Below are positions 44,184 to 53,973 of a DNA stretch of 64,000 bases, piece after piece. The notes under the pieces are model-generated. The model was not told where the DNA came from. It saw only the letters and a list, made by a program, of their open reading frames with translations, and did not search any database. A program made the translations under genes and the position numbers. The number at the start of each line of letters is the position of its first letter. The stretch's first letter is position 1. The stretch covers positions 1,786,501-1,850,500 of the forward strand of contig NZ_CP141799.1 in the NCBI RefSeq assembly GCF_035621475.1, read 5' to 3'. Origin of the DNA: Pseudomonas paeninsulae (GTDB taxonomy: Bacteria; Pseudomonadota; Gammaproteobacteria; Pseudomonadales; Pseudomonadaceae).

Positions 44184-44356
44184 GCTTCACCTCGTTTGCC
44201 GCGTTTTTCGCCATGGGTACTCATGGTGCCTATGTCTGGTCGTCCTTTGGCATCAGCCTGGCTGTGCTGGCGCTGAATGTTGCGCTGCCGCTGTTGGCGC
44301 GCCGCCGTTACCTGCAAGACGAGGCGCGTCGTTTGCGCCGGGAGAAGTTGCAATGA
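44180..44356 (+). CDS. ccmD: Heme exporter small protein CcmD
   Basis: 58 residues: [20 protein letters not shown], then a single membrane helix and a basic tail ([19 protein letters not shown]). CcmD stabilises the CcmABC-CcmE complex. Too short for routine gene callers; it is supported by size, [13 protein letters not shown] start, overlapping start with ccmC and ATGA overlap with ccmE. Confidence 0.93.
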   Translation: MSFTSFAAFFAMGTHGAYVWSSFGISLAVLALNVALPLLARRRYLQDEARRLRREKLQ

Positions 44357-44820
44357 ATCCTGTTCGCAAGAAGCGCCTGTTCATCGTCTTGGCGATCTTG
44401 GCCGGTGTGGGTATCGCCGTGGCCTTGGCGCTGAGTGCGCTGCAACAGAACATCAACCTGTTCTATACCCCGACCCAGATCGCCAACGGCGAGGCGCCGC
44501 AGGACACGCGTATCCGCGCCGGTGGGTTGGTGGAAGAGGGCTCGGTCACGCGCTCCAGCAACTCTCTGGAAACCGATTTCGTGGTGACCGACGGGGCAGA
44601 AAACGTGACTATTCGCTACAGCGGCATCCTTCCGGATCTGTTCCGTGAAGGCCAGGGCATCGTGGCCATGGGCAAGGTCAATGCCGATGGCGTGCTGATC
44701 GCCGACCAGGTGCTGGCCAAGCACGATGAAAACTACATGCCCCCGGAAGTCATGCATGCATTGGAGCAAAGTGCAATGAAGCAAAAATATGACGCGGCTC
44801 AACAAGGGGGTGCGCAATGA
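44353..44820 (+). CDS. ccmE: Heme chaperone CcmE
   Basis: 155 residues. A membrane anchor (about 8-29) is followed by a periplasmic OB-fold. The covalent heme-binding H124 lies in the HxxxY motif ([13 protein letters not shown]). It carries heme to CcmF. The longer upstream frame is a shadow over ccmC/ccmD; ATG 44353 overlaps the ccmD stop. The end overlaps ccmF. Confidence 0.96.
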   Translation: MNPVRKKRLFIVLAILAGVGIAVALALSALQQNINLFYTPTQIANGEAPQDTRIRAGGLVEEGSVTRSSNSLETDFVVTDGAENVTIRYSGILPDLFREGQGIVAMGKVNADGVLIADQVLAKHDENYMPPEVMHALEQSAMKQKYDAAQQGGAQ

Positions 44821-46790
44821 TCCCCGAACTTGGCCACCTGGCAATGATTCTGGCGCTGTGCCTGACCCTGGTGCAAGCCAGCTTGCCGATGATCGGTGCC
44901 TGGCGCGGCGATCGGCAGTGGATGAGCCTGGCGGTGCCGGCGGCCTGGGGCCAGTTCGCCTTCCTGGTATTTGCCTTTATCTGCCTGACCTATGCCTTCA
45001 TGGTCGACGACTTTTCCGTCGCCTATGTGGCCCACAACTCCAACAGCGCGCTGCCCTGGTACTACAAATTCAGTGCGGTGTGGGGCGCGCATGAAGGCTC
45101 GCTGCTGCTCTGGGCGCTGATTCTGGCCGGCTGGACCTTCGCCGTGTCGATTTTCTCCAGGCAGTTGCCCGAGGAGATGCTCGCCCGCGTGCTCGGCGTG
45201 ATGGGCATGATCAGCGTCGGCTTCTTGCTGTTCCTTATCGTCACCTCCAACCCGTTCGAACGCTTGCTGCCGAACAGTCCGGTAGACGGCCGCGACCTCA
45301 ATCCACTGCTGCAGGATTTCGGTCTGATCATCCATCCGCCGATGCTGTATATGGGCTACGTCGGTTTCTCGGTGGCCTTCGCCTTCGCCATCGCCGCCTT
45401 GCTCGGCGGCAAGCTGGATGCGGCCTGGGCGCGCTGGTCGCGGCCCTGGACCGTCGTCGCCTGGGCCTTCCTCGGTATCGGTATCGCCCTCGGTTCCTGG
45501 TGGGCCTATTACGAGCTTGGCTGGGGCGGCTGGTGGTTCTGGGATCCTGTGGAGAACGCCTCCTTCATGCCATGGCTGGTCGGCACCGCGCTGATTCACT
45601 CTCTGGCGGTGACAGAGAAGCGCGGCGTGTTCAAGAGCTGGACGGTGCTGCTGGCGATTGCCGCCTTCTCCCTGAGCCTGCTCGGCACCTTCCTGGTCCG
45701 TTCCGGAGTGCTGACCTCGGTGCATGCATTTGCCACCGACCCTGCGCGTGGCGTGTTCATCCTGGCCTTCCTGCTAATCGTGGTCGGTGGTTCGCTGACC
45801 CTGTTCGCCATCCGTGCACCGGTGGTCAAGAGTCAGGTCGGTTTCGCCCTGTGGTCGCGCGAGACCCTGCTGTTCGTGAATAACCTGATCCTGGTGGTGG
45901 CGGCCGCGATGATTCTGCTCGGCACCCTCTATCCGCTGGTGCTGGATGCCATGACCGGGGCCAAGCTGTCGGTCGGTCCGCCGTACTTCAACGCGCTGTT
46001 CGTGCCGCTGATTGGTCTGCTGATGGCGATGATGGCGATAGGCGTGCTGGTGCGCTGGAAGGACACGCCGCTGCGTTGGCTGCTTGGCATGCTGGCTCCG
46101 GTGCTGGTCGGCAGTGGGGCGTTGGCGGTACTGGCGACCTTTATGCTCGGCGACTTCAGCTGGGCGGTGCTGGGTGTCTGTCTGCTGGCTGGCTGGGTGG
46201 TATTGGCCGGGGTGCGCGACATTTATGCCAAGACCCGCCACAAGGGCCTACTCAAGGGCCTGCCAAGCCTGACCCGCAGCTATTGGGGTATGCAGACGGC
46301 GCACCTCGGCCTGGCCGTGTGCGCCCTTGGGGTTATCCTCACCAGCACAGGCAGCTTCGAGCGCGACATGCGCATGGCGCCGGGCGACTCGGTGGAGATG
46401 GGCGGTTACCAGTTCATCTTCGAGGGCGCCGAACACTTCGAAGGGCCGAACTTTACCTCGGACAAAGGCACCGTACGGATCCTCGAAGACGGCCAGCAGA
46501 TTGCTGTGCTGTACCCGGAGAAACGCCTGTATAGCGTGCAGCAGTCGGTGATGACCGAGGCCGGAATCGACGCCGGCATCACCCGCGACCTGTTCGTGGC
46601 GCTGGGTGAGCCGCTGGAAGACGGCGCCTGGGCCGTGCGCGTGCACATCAAGCCGTTCGTGCGCTGGATCTGGTTCGGCGCCTTGCTGATGGGCTTTGGT
46701 GGTTTCCTCTCGGCTTCCGATAAGCGCTACCGGATGAAGGTGACCACTCGGGTGCGTGAAGCTCTGGGCATGGCGGGGGCGCAAGCATGA
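44817..46790 (+). CDS. ccmF: Heme lyase subunit CcmF
   Basis: 657 residues with about 15 membrane helices. It attaches heme to apocytochromes with CcmH/CcmI. The WWD signature is [19 protein letters not shown]. Conserved His flank it ([30 protein letters not shown]). The C-terminal periplasmic domain (about 500-620) and final helix are complete. It overlaps both neighbours by 4 bases. Confidence 0.97.
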   Translation: MIPELGHLAMILALCLTLVQASLPMIGAWRGDRQWMSLAVPAAWGQFAFLVFAFICLTYAFMVDDFSVAYVAHNSNSALPWYYKFSAVWGAHEGSLLLWALILAGWTFAVSIFSRQLPEEMLARVLGVMGMISVGFLLFLIVTSNPFERLLPNSPVDGRDLNPLLQDFGLIIHPPMLYMGYVGFSVAFAFAIAALLGGKLDAAWARWSRPWTVVAWAFLGIGIALGSWWAYYELGWGGWWFWDPVENASFMPWLVGTALIHSLAVTEKRGVFKSWTVLLAIAAFSLSLLGTFLVRSGVLTSVHAFATDPARGVFILAFLLIVVGGSLTLFAIRAPVVKSQVGFALWSRETLLFVNNLILVVAAAMILLGTLYPLVLDAMTGAKLSVGPPYFNALFVPLIGLLMAMMAIGVLVRWKDTPLRWLLGMLAPVLVGSGALAVLATFMLGDFSWAVLGVCLLAGWVVLAGVRDIYAKTRHKGLLKGLPSLTRSYWGMQTAHLGLAVCALGVILTSTGSFERDMRMAPGDSVEMGGYQFIFEGAEHFEGPNFTSDKGTVRILEDGQQIAVLYPEKRLYSVQQSVMTEAGIDAGITRDLFVALGEPLEDGAWAVRVHIKPFVRWIWFGALLMGFGGFLSASDKRYRMKVTTRVREALGMAGAQA

Positions 46791-47323
46791 AGCGACTGAT
46801 CCTGTTGTTGCCGTTGGCGGTCTTTCTCGCAGTGGCGCTGTTTCTCTACCGTGGCCTGTTTCTCAATCCGTCCGAGCTGCCTTCGGCGTTGATCGGCAAG
46901 CCATTTCCGGGGTTTTCCCTGCCGGCGGTAGAGGGCGGTGAAACCATCAGCCAGGACGACCTCAAGGGCAAGCCGGCGTTGGTCAATGTCTGGGCCACCT
47001 GGTGTGTATCCTGCCGGGTCGAGCACCCGGTATTGAACAAGCTGGCACAGCTGGGCGTGACCATCCATGGAGTCAATTACAAGGATGAAAACGCTGCGGC
47101 GCAGAAGTGGCTGACCGAATTCCACGATCCCTACCAGCTCAATATCGACGATGCGCATGGCTCGTTGGGTCTGGATCTGGGCGTGTATGGCGCGCCAGAG
47201 ACCTTCCTGATCGACAAGGACGGCATCATCCGCCACAAGTTTGTTGGCGGGATCGACGAGCGGGTCTGGCGCGAACAACTGGCGCCGCTGTATCAAACGC
47301 TGGTCGATGAGGTCACGCCATGA
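46787..47323 (+). CDS. ccmG: Thiol:disulfide oxidoreductase CcmG (DsbE)
   Basis: 178 residues. An N-terminal anchor helix (about 4-22) is followed by a thioredoxin fold. Active site WCVSC with C73 and C76 in VNVWATWCVSCRVEHPVL. The acidic family motif GVNYKDE and the cis-Pro segment YGAPETFLID are present. It reduces the CXXCH motif of apocytochrome c. Confidence 0.96.
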   Translation: MKRLILLLPLAVFLAVALFLYRGLFLNPSELPSALIGKPFPGFSLPAVEGGETISQDDLKGKPALVNVWATWCVSCRVEHPVLNKLAQLGVTIHGVNYKDENAAAQKWLTEFHDPYQLNIDDAHGSLGLDLGVYGAPETFLIDKDGIIRHKFVGGIDERVWREQLAPLYQTLVDEVTP

Positions 47324-47802
47324 GGCGTTTACTCAGTGCCGCAGTGCTCGGCCTGGCCCTGCTCGGCACCGCTCAGGCGGCGATCGATACCTATGAATTC
47401 GCCGACGAGGCGCAGCGCCAGCGTTATCGCAACCTGATTGAAGAGCTGCGTTGCCCCAAGTGCCAGAACCAGAACATCGCCGACTCCGATGCGCCGATTG
47501 CCTTGGATCTGCGTGCCGAAGTCTACCGCATGCTGGGGGAGGGCCAGAGCAACGAGCAGGTCATTGAGTTCCTGGTGTCGCGCTACGGCGATTTCGTCCT
47601 CTACAAACCGCCGGTCACGGCCCGCACGCTGTTGCTGTGGTACGGCCCTGCAGGTCTGTTGGCCACTGGCTTCGTGCTGCTCGGCGTGGTCGTACTGCGT
47701 CGTCGTGGCAAGAAATCTGCGGGTTCGAGCGGTCTTTCCGCCGATGAGCAGCAACGCCTGGCTGCCCTGTTAAATCAAACGCCTCAGGATAAGAAAGACT
47801 GA
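47320..47802 (+). CDS. ccmH: Cytochrome c maturation protein CcmH
   Basis: 160 residues. Signal peptide (about 1-21), redox pair C45/C48 in [15 protein letters not shown], and a C-terminal membrane helix (about 102-125). It reduces the apocytochrome thiols and pairs with CcmI and CcmF. The start overlaps ccmG. Confidence 0.96.
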   Translation: MRRLLSAAVLGLALLGTAQAAIDTYEFADEAQRQRYRNLIEELRCPKCQNQNIADSDAPIALDLRAEVYRMLGEGQSNEQVIEFLVSRYGDFVLYKPPVTARTLLLWYGPAGLLATGFVLLGVVVLRRRGKKSAGSSGLSADEQQRLAALLNQTPQDKKD

Positions 47803-49007
47803 TGATCGAATTCTGGCTGTCCGCCGGCCTGCTATTGCTGGCTGCCCTGGGTTTTCTGCTGATACCGGTGTTGCGAGGCCGTAAGGCCCAGGCCGAAGAA
47901 GACCGCACCGCATTAAATGTCACCCTCTATCAGGAGCGCCTGCAGGAGCTGGAGACTCAGCATGGGGCCGGTGCGCTGAGTGATGAGCAATGGCAAAACG
48001 GTCGCGACGAAGCGGCCCGTGAACTGTTGGCCGACACTGACGGTGCCGAGAGTAAAGCCAGGGTCGGCGTGCTCGGCAGCAAGGTGCCGCTGACCGCCGC
48101 CTTGCTGATGCCGCTGCTGGGCTACGGCTTGTACCTGTACTGGGGTGCAATCGACGATGTCGAACGTGCGCGGACCTTCGCCGAGCAGCCGCAGACCATC
48201 GAAGCGATGACCACGCGTCTGGAAGCATCGGTGAAGGCTGATCCGACGTCCGCCGAAGGCTGGTACTTCCTCGGCCGTACCTACATGGCCCAGGAGCGGG
48301 CCGCTGAGGCTGCTACTGCCTTCGAACGGACGGTGGAGATCAGCGGACGCGAGCCGGAGTTGCTCGGCCAGTGGGCGCAGGCTCTGTATTTCGCTGGCGA
48401 CAAACAATGGACCGAGCAGCTGCAGGCGCTGACCGATGAAGCGTTGAAGGCCGACCCGGAGGAAGTCACCAGCCTCGGCCTGCTCGGGATCGCCGCTTAT
48501 GAAGAAGGGCGTTTCGAGGCGGCCATTGGTTTCTGGGATCGCCTGGTCGCGGTATTGCCGGAGCAGGACCCCTCACGCCAAGCCATTCAGGGCGGAATCG
48601 AGCGTGCCCGAGAACGCCTGGCTGCGCCGACGGACGCTACGCCGGCTGCCGCCGCGAGCGGGCAGTTGACGGTCAAGGTCGACTTGGCAGCGGCACTAAA
48701 AGACAAGGTACAGCCGAATGACAGCGTGTTCGTGTTCGCCCGTGCCGCGTCCGGTCCGCCGATGCCGCTGGCGGTCAAGCGCCTGACCGTGGCCGATCTG
48801 CCAGCCGAGGTCAGCCTGTCGGACAGCGACGCGATGATGCCGCAGCTGAAGCTTTCCGGATTCGAGCAGGTGCTGTTGATCGCGCGTATTTCGCGCAGCG
48901 GCAATGCCACCGCCGGCGAATGGATTGGCCGCAGCCAGCCATTGGCCAGCAGCAGCACCGAGCCGCAACAACTGACCATCGACACCGCCGAAGGCCAAGC
49001 GCAATGA
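47802..49007 (+). CDS. ccmI: Cytochrome c maturation protein CcmI (TPR)
   Basis: 401 residues. Two membrane helices (about 3-21 and 93-112) flank a cytoplasmic loop. The periplasmic part carries TPR repeats (about 125-270, e.g. [22 protein letters not shown]) that bind the apocytochrome C-terminus. A C-terminal beta-rich domain follows (about 285-400). It overlaps ccmH by one base and the next gene by four. Confidence 0.93.
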   Translation: MIEFWLSAGLLLLAALGFLLIPVLRGRKAQAEEDRTALNVTLYQERLQELETQHGAGALSDEQWQNGRDEAARELLADTDGAESKARVGVLGSKVPLTAALLMPLLGYGLYLYWGAIDDVERARTFAEQPQTIEAMTTRLEASVKADPTSAEGWYFLGRTYMAQERAAEAATAFERTVEISGREPELLGQWAQALYFAGDKQWTEQLQALTDEALKADPEEVTSLGLLGIAAYEEGRFEAAIGFWDRLVAVLPEQDPSRQAIQGGIERARERLAAPTDATPAAAASGQLTVKVDLAAALKDKVQPNDSVFVFARAASGPPMPLAVKRLTVADLPAEVSLSDSDAMMPQLKLSGFEQVLLIARISRSGNATAGEWIGRSQPLASSSTEPQQLTIDTAEGQAQ

Positions 49008-49324
49008 GCCGATGGCTAGCGATTGTCCTGGCGATCGGCTTGTCGAGTCTTGCCGGCTGTGCGGTGCAGAGCACGGCGCCGATCGGTCAATTGCCGGTGA
49101 CCAAGTCACACCCGCGCTATGCGCCACCGCCTGGGGCGCAAAGCCACTGGGACGCGGGGTTGGGTGTCTATGTGGTCGCAGGCGCGCGCGATCTGTATTA
49201 CCGCGAGCGCACCTACTACCGCTGGAGCAGTGGCTGGAGTTGGGCGACCAATCCGCAAGGGCCGTGGCAGCCGACCGACAGCAGCGGCGTACCACCGGGC
49301 CTGTACCGCCGGTACGCGCAGTAA
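49004..49324 (+). CDS. Small lipoprotein at the end of the ccm operon
   Basis: 106 residues. Signal peptide with lipobox LAGC (Cys18). The mature part is short, with Tyr/Trp-rich [17 protein letters not shown] and a Pro-rich end. The start overlaps the ccmI stop (ATGA), so it is translated with the operon. I do not recognise a characterised family; the motif resembles small YXWW-type outer-membrane lipoproteins of pseudomonads. Whether it serves cytochrome c maturation is unknown. Confidence 0.75.
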   Translation: MSRWLAIVLAIGLSSLAGCAVQSTAPIGQLPVTKSHPRYAPPPGAQSHWDAGLGVYVVAGARDLYYRERTYYRWSSGWSWATNPQGPWQPTDSSGVPPGLYRRYAQ

Positions 49325-49535
49325 CTCAGTCGTAGGGGGCCGGGCGGCGATCCGCTTCAGCCCATCGCTGCCGCAGGGGTGGGCGATTTCCCAGGTGGCA
49401 TCTGGGCTTGAGAGCTGGGTAGGGTAGATCAGGCCTTTTTCATTGAGCATCGTTGCTGGTGGGTGGGTAAAGTGTCCTCCACCCGGTATTGCAGTCCTTG
49501 CACATGCGCATAGGCTCGGCATTCATGCGCCGCGA

Positions 49536-49658
49536 TCAGGCCAGCACGCCATCACGAAAATCGCGCAGCGCTTGCTCGATTTCTTCCTGGGAACTCATCA
49601 CCAGCGGCCCGTAATGCACGACTGGCTCGCCCAGCGGCTTGCTGGCGATTAGGCTTGG
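49536..49658 (-). pseudogene. Pirin family remnant (C-terminal end only)
   Basis: The minus-strand frame ending in TGA at 49536-49538 reads LIASKPLGEPVVHYGPLVMS and then SQEEIEQALRDFRDGVLA. This is the conserved C-terminus of pirin-type cupins (GEP...YGPFVM...EEI..A..DF). Only about 40 codons survive. Similarity stops at an AT-rich stretch (49660-49735), and no pirin N-terminus follows, so the gene was cut by deletion or insertion. Probably not expressed as a functional protein. Confidence 0.75.
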
Positions 49659-49734
49659 AATATACCCATCCTATTATTATCAATCAGATCTATGGTTGCT
49701 AAATTCGCGGGTTTACCATCGGTTTATTAGATGC

Positions 49735-50142
49735 TCAGTGGGCGGGGCAGAGCGTGGCTGGACGGTTTTCGCCGGGTAATTCGAAATCATCGATCAACCG
49801 GCAGATGGCCTGGCCGTCCGGGGCGCATTCGGGCTTGTCAGCCCACTCGTCAAGCGCATTGCGCATCACCAGGGCCAGCATGCGCTCGCCAAGCAGATCA
49901 CGGACTTCGCCGCAGGGCGCGGTACCGCTGTCGGCGCGGGCGAGAATGCTCTGTACGTCCTTGAGACTGAAGCCCAGGCGGCGCGCATGGGCGATAAAAC
50001 GCAGGCGCTGCAGATCGCTGCTGGCGTAGTGCTGATAGCCGTTATGCGGATCGCGCGCGGGGCGCAACAAGCCGAGAGCGGTGTAGTGGCGCACAGTATC
50101 CGCGCTGACGGCAGCGGCTTTAGCCAGTTGGGCGACACGCAT
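49735..50142 (-). CDS. MerR family regulator, probably metal- or thiol-sensing
   Basis: 135 residues. The N-terminal winged helix-turn-helix has the MerR pattern VRHYTALGLLRPARDPHNGYQHY. The C-terminal part has C77 (APCGEVRDLL), C106, C114 and C132 (LCPAH end). C77 and C114 fall where CadR/ZntR-type regulators place metal ligands, so metal sensing is plausible but not shown. ATG at 50142 has AGGAG six bases upstream; a longer frame is not conserved. No MerR-type 19-20 bp spaced promoter target was identified next to it. Confidence 0.8.
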   Translation of the reverse strand: MRVAQLAKAAAVSADTVRHYTALGLLRPARDPHNGYQHYASSDLQRLRFIAHARRLGFSLKDVQSILARADSGTAPCGEVRDLLGERMLALVMRNALDEWADKPECAPDGQAICRLIDDFELPGENRPATLCPAH

Positions 50143-50215
50143 GGAGATGCTCCTGAACAACAAGGGTCGCGCCAGGTTAAAACCCAGGGGCGACCCTATG
50201 GTCAAGCAGGTCGGC

Positions 50216-50992
50216 TTATTCGACGATCAGCAGCTTGCGCGACTCATTGTAGAAGTAGCGAATTTTCTCGTACTCGAACGGCGAGTTGAGCTGGCCGTAA
50301 CGGAAGTTGACGGTGGAGCGCTGATCGGTCGTCTCGAGCAAAAAGATTTCCGGATGACTGTTGCTGGCTTCGGCAACATTTAGCCAGTTGACCTGGCTCT
50401 TGGCGCTGAAATCCACCACCAGCCCGCCGGTGTCACGCAGGTTGGAGGGACCGAGCAGCGGCAACATCAGGTAAGGGCCAGCAGGTGCACCATAGAAGCC
50501 CAGGGTCTGGCCGAAGTCTTCGCGCTGTTTTGGCAGGCCCATTCGACTCGCTGGGTCCCACAGCCCGGCCACGCCAATGGTGGTGTTGAGCAGTAGGCGG
50601 GCGGTGGTCTGCATCGAGCGTTTGGCTTTGAACTGCAGCAGGCTGTTGAACAGGTTGGGCACGTCGCCAAGGTTGCTGAAGAAGTTGCTTACCCCATGTT
50701 GCACGACGGTCGGGGTTACATAGCGATAACCGTCGACTATGGGCAGAAACACCCACTGATCGAAACGGTAGTTGAAGTGGTAGACGCGCCGGTTCCAGGA
50801 TTCCAGGGGGTCATAGACATTCAGGGCGCCGAGGGTCGAACGCTCGAATTCGCGCTGGTCCAGGCCCGGATTGAGCTGCAGGTGTTGCAGGGGGCGCTTG
50901 AAACCGTCTGCATCGACGTGATGCTGAGCCTGAGTCAGGCCGCTGGTCATTAGCAGGGTCAGCAACAGGGCTGTAGGAAGAGGCTTAACCAC
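50216..50992 (-). CDS. mlaA: MlaA/VacJ family outer-membrane lipid transport protein without lipobox
   Basis: 258 residues. MlaA removes misplaced phospholipids from the outer leaflet of the outer membrane. The family core is clear: YDPLESWNRRVYHFNYRFDQ (about 60-79), FFSNLGDVPNLFNSLLQ and EDFGQTLGFYGAPAGPYLML. The signal peptide (1-22, ending LTQAQ) has no Cys, so this copy would not be lipidated, unlike classical MlaA. It overlaps the hydrolase gene upstream by 8 bases. It may be a paralogue working with that hydrolase. Confidence 0.85.
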   Translation of the reverse strand: MVKPLPTALLLTLLMTSGLTQAQHHVDADGFKRPLQHLQLNPGLDQREFERSTLGALNVYDPLESWNRRVYHFNYRFDQWVFLPIVDGYRYVTPTVVQHGVSNFFSNLGDVPNLFNSLLQFKAKRSMQTTARLLLNTTIGVAGLWDPASRMGLPKQREDFGQTLGFYGAPAGPYLMLPLLGPSNLRDTGGLVVDFSAKSQVNWLNVAEASNSHPEIFLLETTDQRSTVNFRYGQLNSPFEYEKIRYFYNESRKLLIVE

Positions 50993-52283
50993 GGAAAAAC
51001 TCCAGCATGGCGTCGCTGTTGACGCGGTAGTTGAGGTTGCCGCAGTGCCCGCCGAACGGGTAGACGGTCAGGCGGTCGCCAAGAGTTTTGCGCAGAAAGC
51101 CCAGGTCGCCAGGGCCGAGAATGAGGTCGTCGGCATTGTGCATCACGGCGATCTTGCTGGAGTTTTTCAAATAGTCTTCGACGGCATAGAGACTGACCTG
51201 ATCGATCATCTGGGTAATGCTGCCGCCGTTAAGGCGGGCCCGCCACATCGGGATCAGCTGCTCGGTGATGTAGCAGTCGAAGTCACATTGCAGGGCGCGT
51301 TTGAAGAACGGCGTGAGGCTGGTGCTGTCGTTGATCGGGTAGCGTGCCGGGGTGATCAGGCCGCGCCGGTTGATCAGGTCTGAGGTGAAGGCGATATCGG
51401 CAGCGGCGAAGCGGAACACCGTACCAATCAGCATGGCCATCTGCTCGTCGGAAAGCTGCTCCTTGGAGCGCTGGAAGTCGAAGAGCATCGCATCGTTGAG
51501 GTCAACGTAACCCTTTTCCTGGAAATAGCGGGTCAGTTTGGCCAATACGGTCTCGTAGAAGGTGGTGCTGCTGTTGATGCCTTCAACCTGGGTTTGTACC
51601 AGGCGGTCGAGGTTGCTGGTCGAGGTGTAGAGGTTGACCGGCGGGTTGAGCAGCAGCACACGTTTGAAGTTGAAGCTGCGGCGGGTTTCGTCGAGCTGGC
51701 TGACGAATGCCGCTTGCAGGGCACCCAAGCTATAGCCGGTCAGGTGGAAGGCGCTGACCTGCAGGCGCGGATGCTGGGCGCGCACGGCCTGCATCGCACG
51801 GTACAGGTCGTCGGCATCTTCACTGGTGAGGCCTGGTGTGGCGAAGCGCGAGGCGGCGCTCATGAAGTCGTAGCTGGTCGGTGAGGATAGCTGTACCACG
51901 TGGTATCCGGCGCCGTAGAACAGTTTTTTCAGGTATTCCGCCGTGCTGCTGGTGTAGGGCATGCCCGTGCCGGCGATGATGAAAATCAGCGGTGCCTCGC
52001 CTTTTTGCTCGGCTAGGCGATACCCCATCTTGGTCACCGGCCAGAAGTTATCCGGCAATTCGAACTCACGCTCCGGGCGCAGTTTGACCCGGTAGTCCTG
52101 CTGGTCAATGTCGGCATCGGCCGGCAATTTCGGTTGCAGTTCGGGTGGCGTGGTGGCGATGGTCGCCTCGAACGGGTTGGTCAGTGGGTAACCATAGCTT
52201 TGCGCGTCGATGTCGGCCGCCAGCAGTGGTCCACCGAGGGTTATGCCGCACAGTAGAGCGGCCAAGCGATATACAAGCGGCAT
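50985..52283 (-). CDS. Exported alpha/beta-hydrolase, cotranscribed with the MlaA-like gene
   Basis: 432 residues with a signal peptide (about 1-23, ending LLAA). Nucleophile elbow GYSLG with S185. The likely acid is in NADDLILGPGD and the His in FGGHCGNL near the C-terminus. An oxyanion-type segment FIIAGTGMPY is at 102-111. The coupling with an MlaA-like gene suggests a lipid or ester substrate in the periplasm; this is inference. The exact family is not recognised. Confidence 0.75.
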   Translation of the reverse strand: MPLVYRLAALLCGITLGGPLLAADIDAQSYGYPLTNPFEATIATTPPELQPKLPADADIDQQDYRVKLRPEREFELPDNFWPVTKMGYRLAEQKGEAPLIFIIAGTGMPYTSSTAEYLKKLFYGAGYHVVQLSSPTSYDFMSAASRFATPGLTSEDADDLYRAMQAVRAQHPRLQVSAFHLTGYSLGALQAAFVSQLDETRRSFNFKRVLLLNPPVNLYTSTSNLDRLVQTQVEGINSSTTFYETVLAKLTRYFQEKGYVDLNDAMLFDFQRSKEQLSDEQMAMLIGTVFRFAAADIAFTSDLINRRGLITPARYPINDSTSLTPFFKRALQCDFDCYITEQLIPMWRARLNGGSITQMIDQVSLYAVEDYLKNSSKIAVMHNADDLILGPGDLGFLRKTLGDRLTVYPFGGHCGNLNYRVNSDAMLEFFRG

Positions 52284-52362
52284 GACTTAGATCCCTTTAA
52301 AAGAGGGCGGATTGATCGAGTTGAAAGAAAAGTAAGACAACTGAACCTTCAGAGAGTGCCGG

Positions 52363-52851
52363 TCAAGCCGATTTTTGACCCAGGTCGTGCAGCGCCGAGC
52401 CGGCCAGGCGATACATCGTCCAGTCATCCAGCGGCTGAGCGCCCAGGTGCCTATAGAAGTCGATGGCCGGTTCATTCCAGTCCAGCACCGACCATTCCAG
52501 ACGTCCGCAGCCGCGCTCTATAGCCAAGCTCGCTAGCTTGCCGAGCAAGGCAGTGCCAAGTCCCGTCCCTCGGGCGCTGGAGCGTACATAGAGATCTTCT
52601 AGATAGATACCGGGTTTACCGAGGAAGGTCGAGTAATTATGGAAAAACAGGGCAAAGCCTGCGGCCGTACCATCGACTTCGCCGATCAGCACTTCGGCAA
52701 AGGGGCGCGTCCCGAACAAGTGTTCGGTCATTTGTGCAGGGTCGGCGACCACCTGATCGCTGAGCTTCTCGTAGTCGGCCAGTTCGCGGATAAAACCGAT
52801 GATCAGCGCAACATCGTCACGCTGGGCACTGCGGATGTGCACATGGGGCAT
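52363..52851 (-). CDS. GNAT family N-acetyltransferase (diamine acetyltransferase-like)
   Basis: 162 residues. The acetyl-CoA site motif reads RSSARGTGLGTALLGKL (about 90-106). LYVRSSARG and WNEPAIDFYRHLGA are typical of the SAT1/thialysine acetyltransferase group, as is the N-terminal IRSAQRDDVALIIGFIRELA. The substrate is likely a small amine but is not certain. It stands alone, 80 bases upstream of the hydrolase gene on the same strand. Confidence 0.85.
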   Translation of the reverse strand: MPHVHIRSAQRDDVALIIGFIRELADYEKLSDQVVADPAQMTEHLFGTRPFAEVLIGEVDGTAAGFALFFHNYSTFLGKPGIYLEDLYVRSSARGTGLGTALLGKLASLAIERGCGRLEWSVLDWNEPAIDFYRHLGAQPLDDWTMYRLAGSALHDLGQKSA

Positions 52852-53001
52852 GGTCGTTCCTCAAGTTGCTGATCAAGCGAGCATGCGGTGTGGCCATGGA
52901 GTCTTGCAAGGGGTGTCCACGCAATCGACTGCGGTTGTGAAACTACCGAGCGCCAGCGCAAGCAAGGCTGCCTCCAGGCGTTCGCCGGTCATCACAAATA
53001 C

Positions 53002-53226
53002 TCATGCCTGATGGTGCAACCAGGCATGTTTCGGTAGTTCTGGTGCCGGACTCGAACGATTCTCCAGGCGCTGCCAGAGCTTCTCGTGAAAGTAGAAGCC
53101 AACCGAGTTGCACAGAGGCTCGATGGCGGCCACCAGGCCACTGGCCGCGACACTGCCGGTCAGCGCATAGGTCACCGCAAAGGCGATGCAGAAGTGCATC
53201 AGGGTGAAGGTTATGGTCTTGAGCAT
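53002..53226 (-). CDS. DUF2061 small membrane protein
   Basis: 74 residues. Two membrane helices with the DUF2061 pattern KTITFTLMHFCIAFAVTYAL and EPLCNSVGFYFHEKLWQRL. The ATG at 53226 is preceded by GAGACCCGCC on the minus strand, a weak ribosome site. Function is unknown in this family. Confidence 0.8.
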   Translation of the reverse strand: MLKTITFTLMHFCIAFAVTYALTGSVAASGLVAAIEPLCNSVGFYFHEKLWQRLENRSSPAPELPKHAWLHHQA

Positions 53227-53490
53227 GGCGGGTCTCTAATGAGAGGTATTAGCGTTTGCTTGTCAGGGTAGTGGCTCAAGAGTGATTGGTTAAATAATTC
53301 ATTAAGATGAAGTTGATAGTATTTTCTAATTAAAATAGGTGTCGATCAGTGCGGAGTAGCGAAAAATCGTCAACAAAATACTCCAGCGAATTTGACAAGG
53401 TGGTGCTGGCGGCTAACTTGAAGTGCGCGGCGCAAGGAAGTCCCGCGCTGCTCACAATTGACTTGAGCTTTTCTGAAATGGAGTTCCAAC
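53227..53490. other. Divergent gap with AT-rich patch before comEA
   Basis: Holds an AT-rich stretch at about 53285-53340 (TTAAATAATTCATTAAG, TTTTCTAATTAAAATAGG) that stands out in this GC-rich window and could bind H-NS-like MvaT. A TTGACA at 53392-53397 is a candidate -35 for comEA without a clear -10. No gene seen. Confidence 0.4.
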
Positions 53491-53814
53491 ATGCATAAGC
53501 GCTATCTCTCTTCCCTGCTGTGTGCTGTTCTGACCGCAGCGACTCTCAGCGTCTCCGCCGCCGAAACCTCCACGACTGCACCCGCGAAGCCCGCGGCGGT
53601 GCAAGTAGCCGAGGTCGGCAAAGTCAATCTGAATACGGCCGATGCTCCCACGCTCCAGCGTGAGCTGAGCGGTATCGGCGAGACCAAGGCCAAGGCGATA
53701 GTGGCGTACCGTGATGCCCATGGCGCGTTCACCTCGGTTGATGAGGTGCTTGAGGTCAAGGGTATCGGCGAGTCTATCCTGGCGAAAAACCGCGACAAGC
53801 TGAGTATCAATTAA
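53491..53814 (+). CDS. ComEA-like helix-hairpin-helix DNA-binding protein
   Basis: 107 residues. Signal peptide (about 1-24), Ala/Pro linker, then two helix-hairpin-helix motifs (KVNLNTADAPTLQRELSGIG, 46-66; FTSVDEVLEVKGIGESIL, 82-99). Periplasmic ComEA binds incoming DNA in transformation. Pseudomonads carry this short form. ATG has GGAG upstream. A strong terminator follows. Confidence 0.9.
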   Translation: MHKRYLSSLLCAVLTAATLSVSAAETSTTAPAKPAAVQVAEVGKVNLNTADAPTLQRELSGIGETKAKAIVAYRDAHGAFTSVDEVLEVKGIGESILAKNRDKLSIN

Positions 53815-53831
53815 CCGATACCCTGGAAGAT

Positions 53832-53858
53832 AAAGGCCGGTCAATGACCGGCCTTTTT
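53832..53858 (+). terminator. Rho-independent terminator of comEA
   Basis: AAAGGCCGGTCA pairs with TGACCGGCCTTT, followed by T residues. 17 bases after the comEA stop. Confidence 0.9.
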
Positions 53859-53973
53859 GCATTGCGCAGGTGAACACCAGCCTGATCCTGCAATACCGTG
53901 CGTGTTTTCCGGACGGCCACCGGCAGCCCTGCGCGCATCGGCAGGTGCGGATCAACGGACGGTTATCTTTTCG

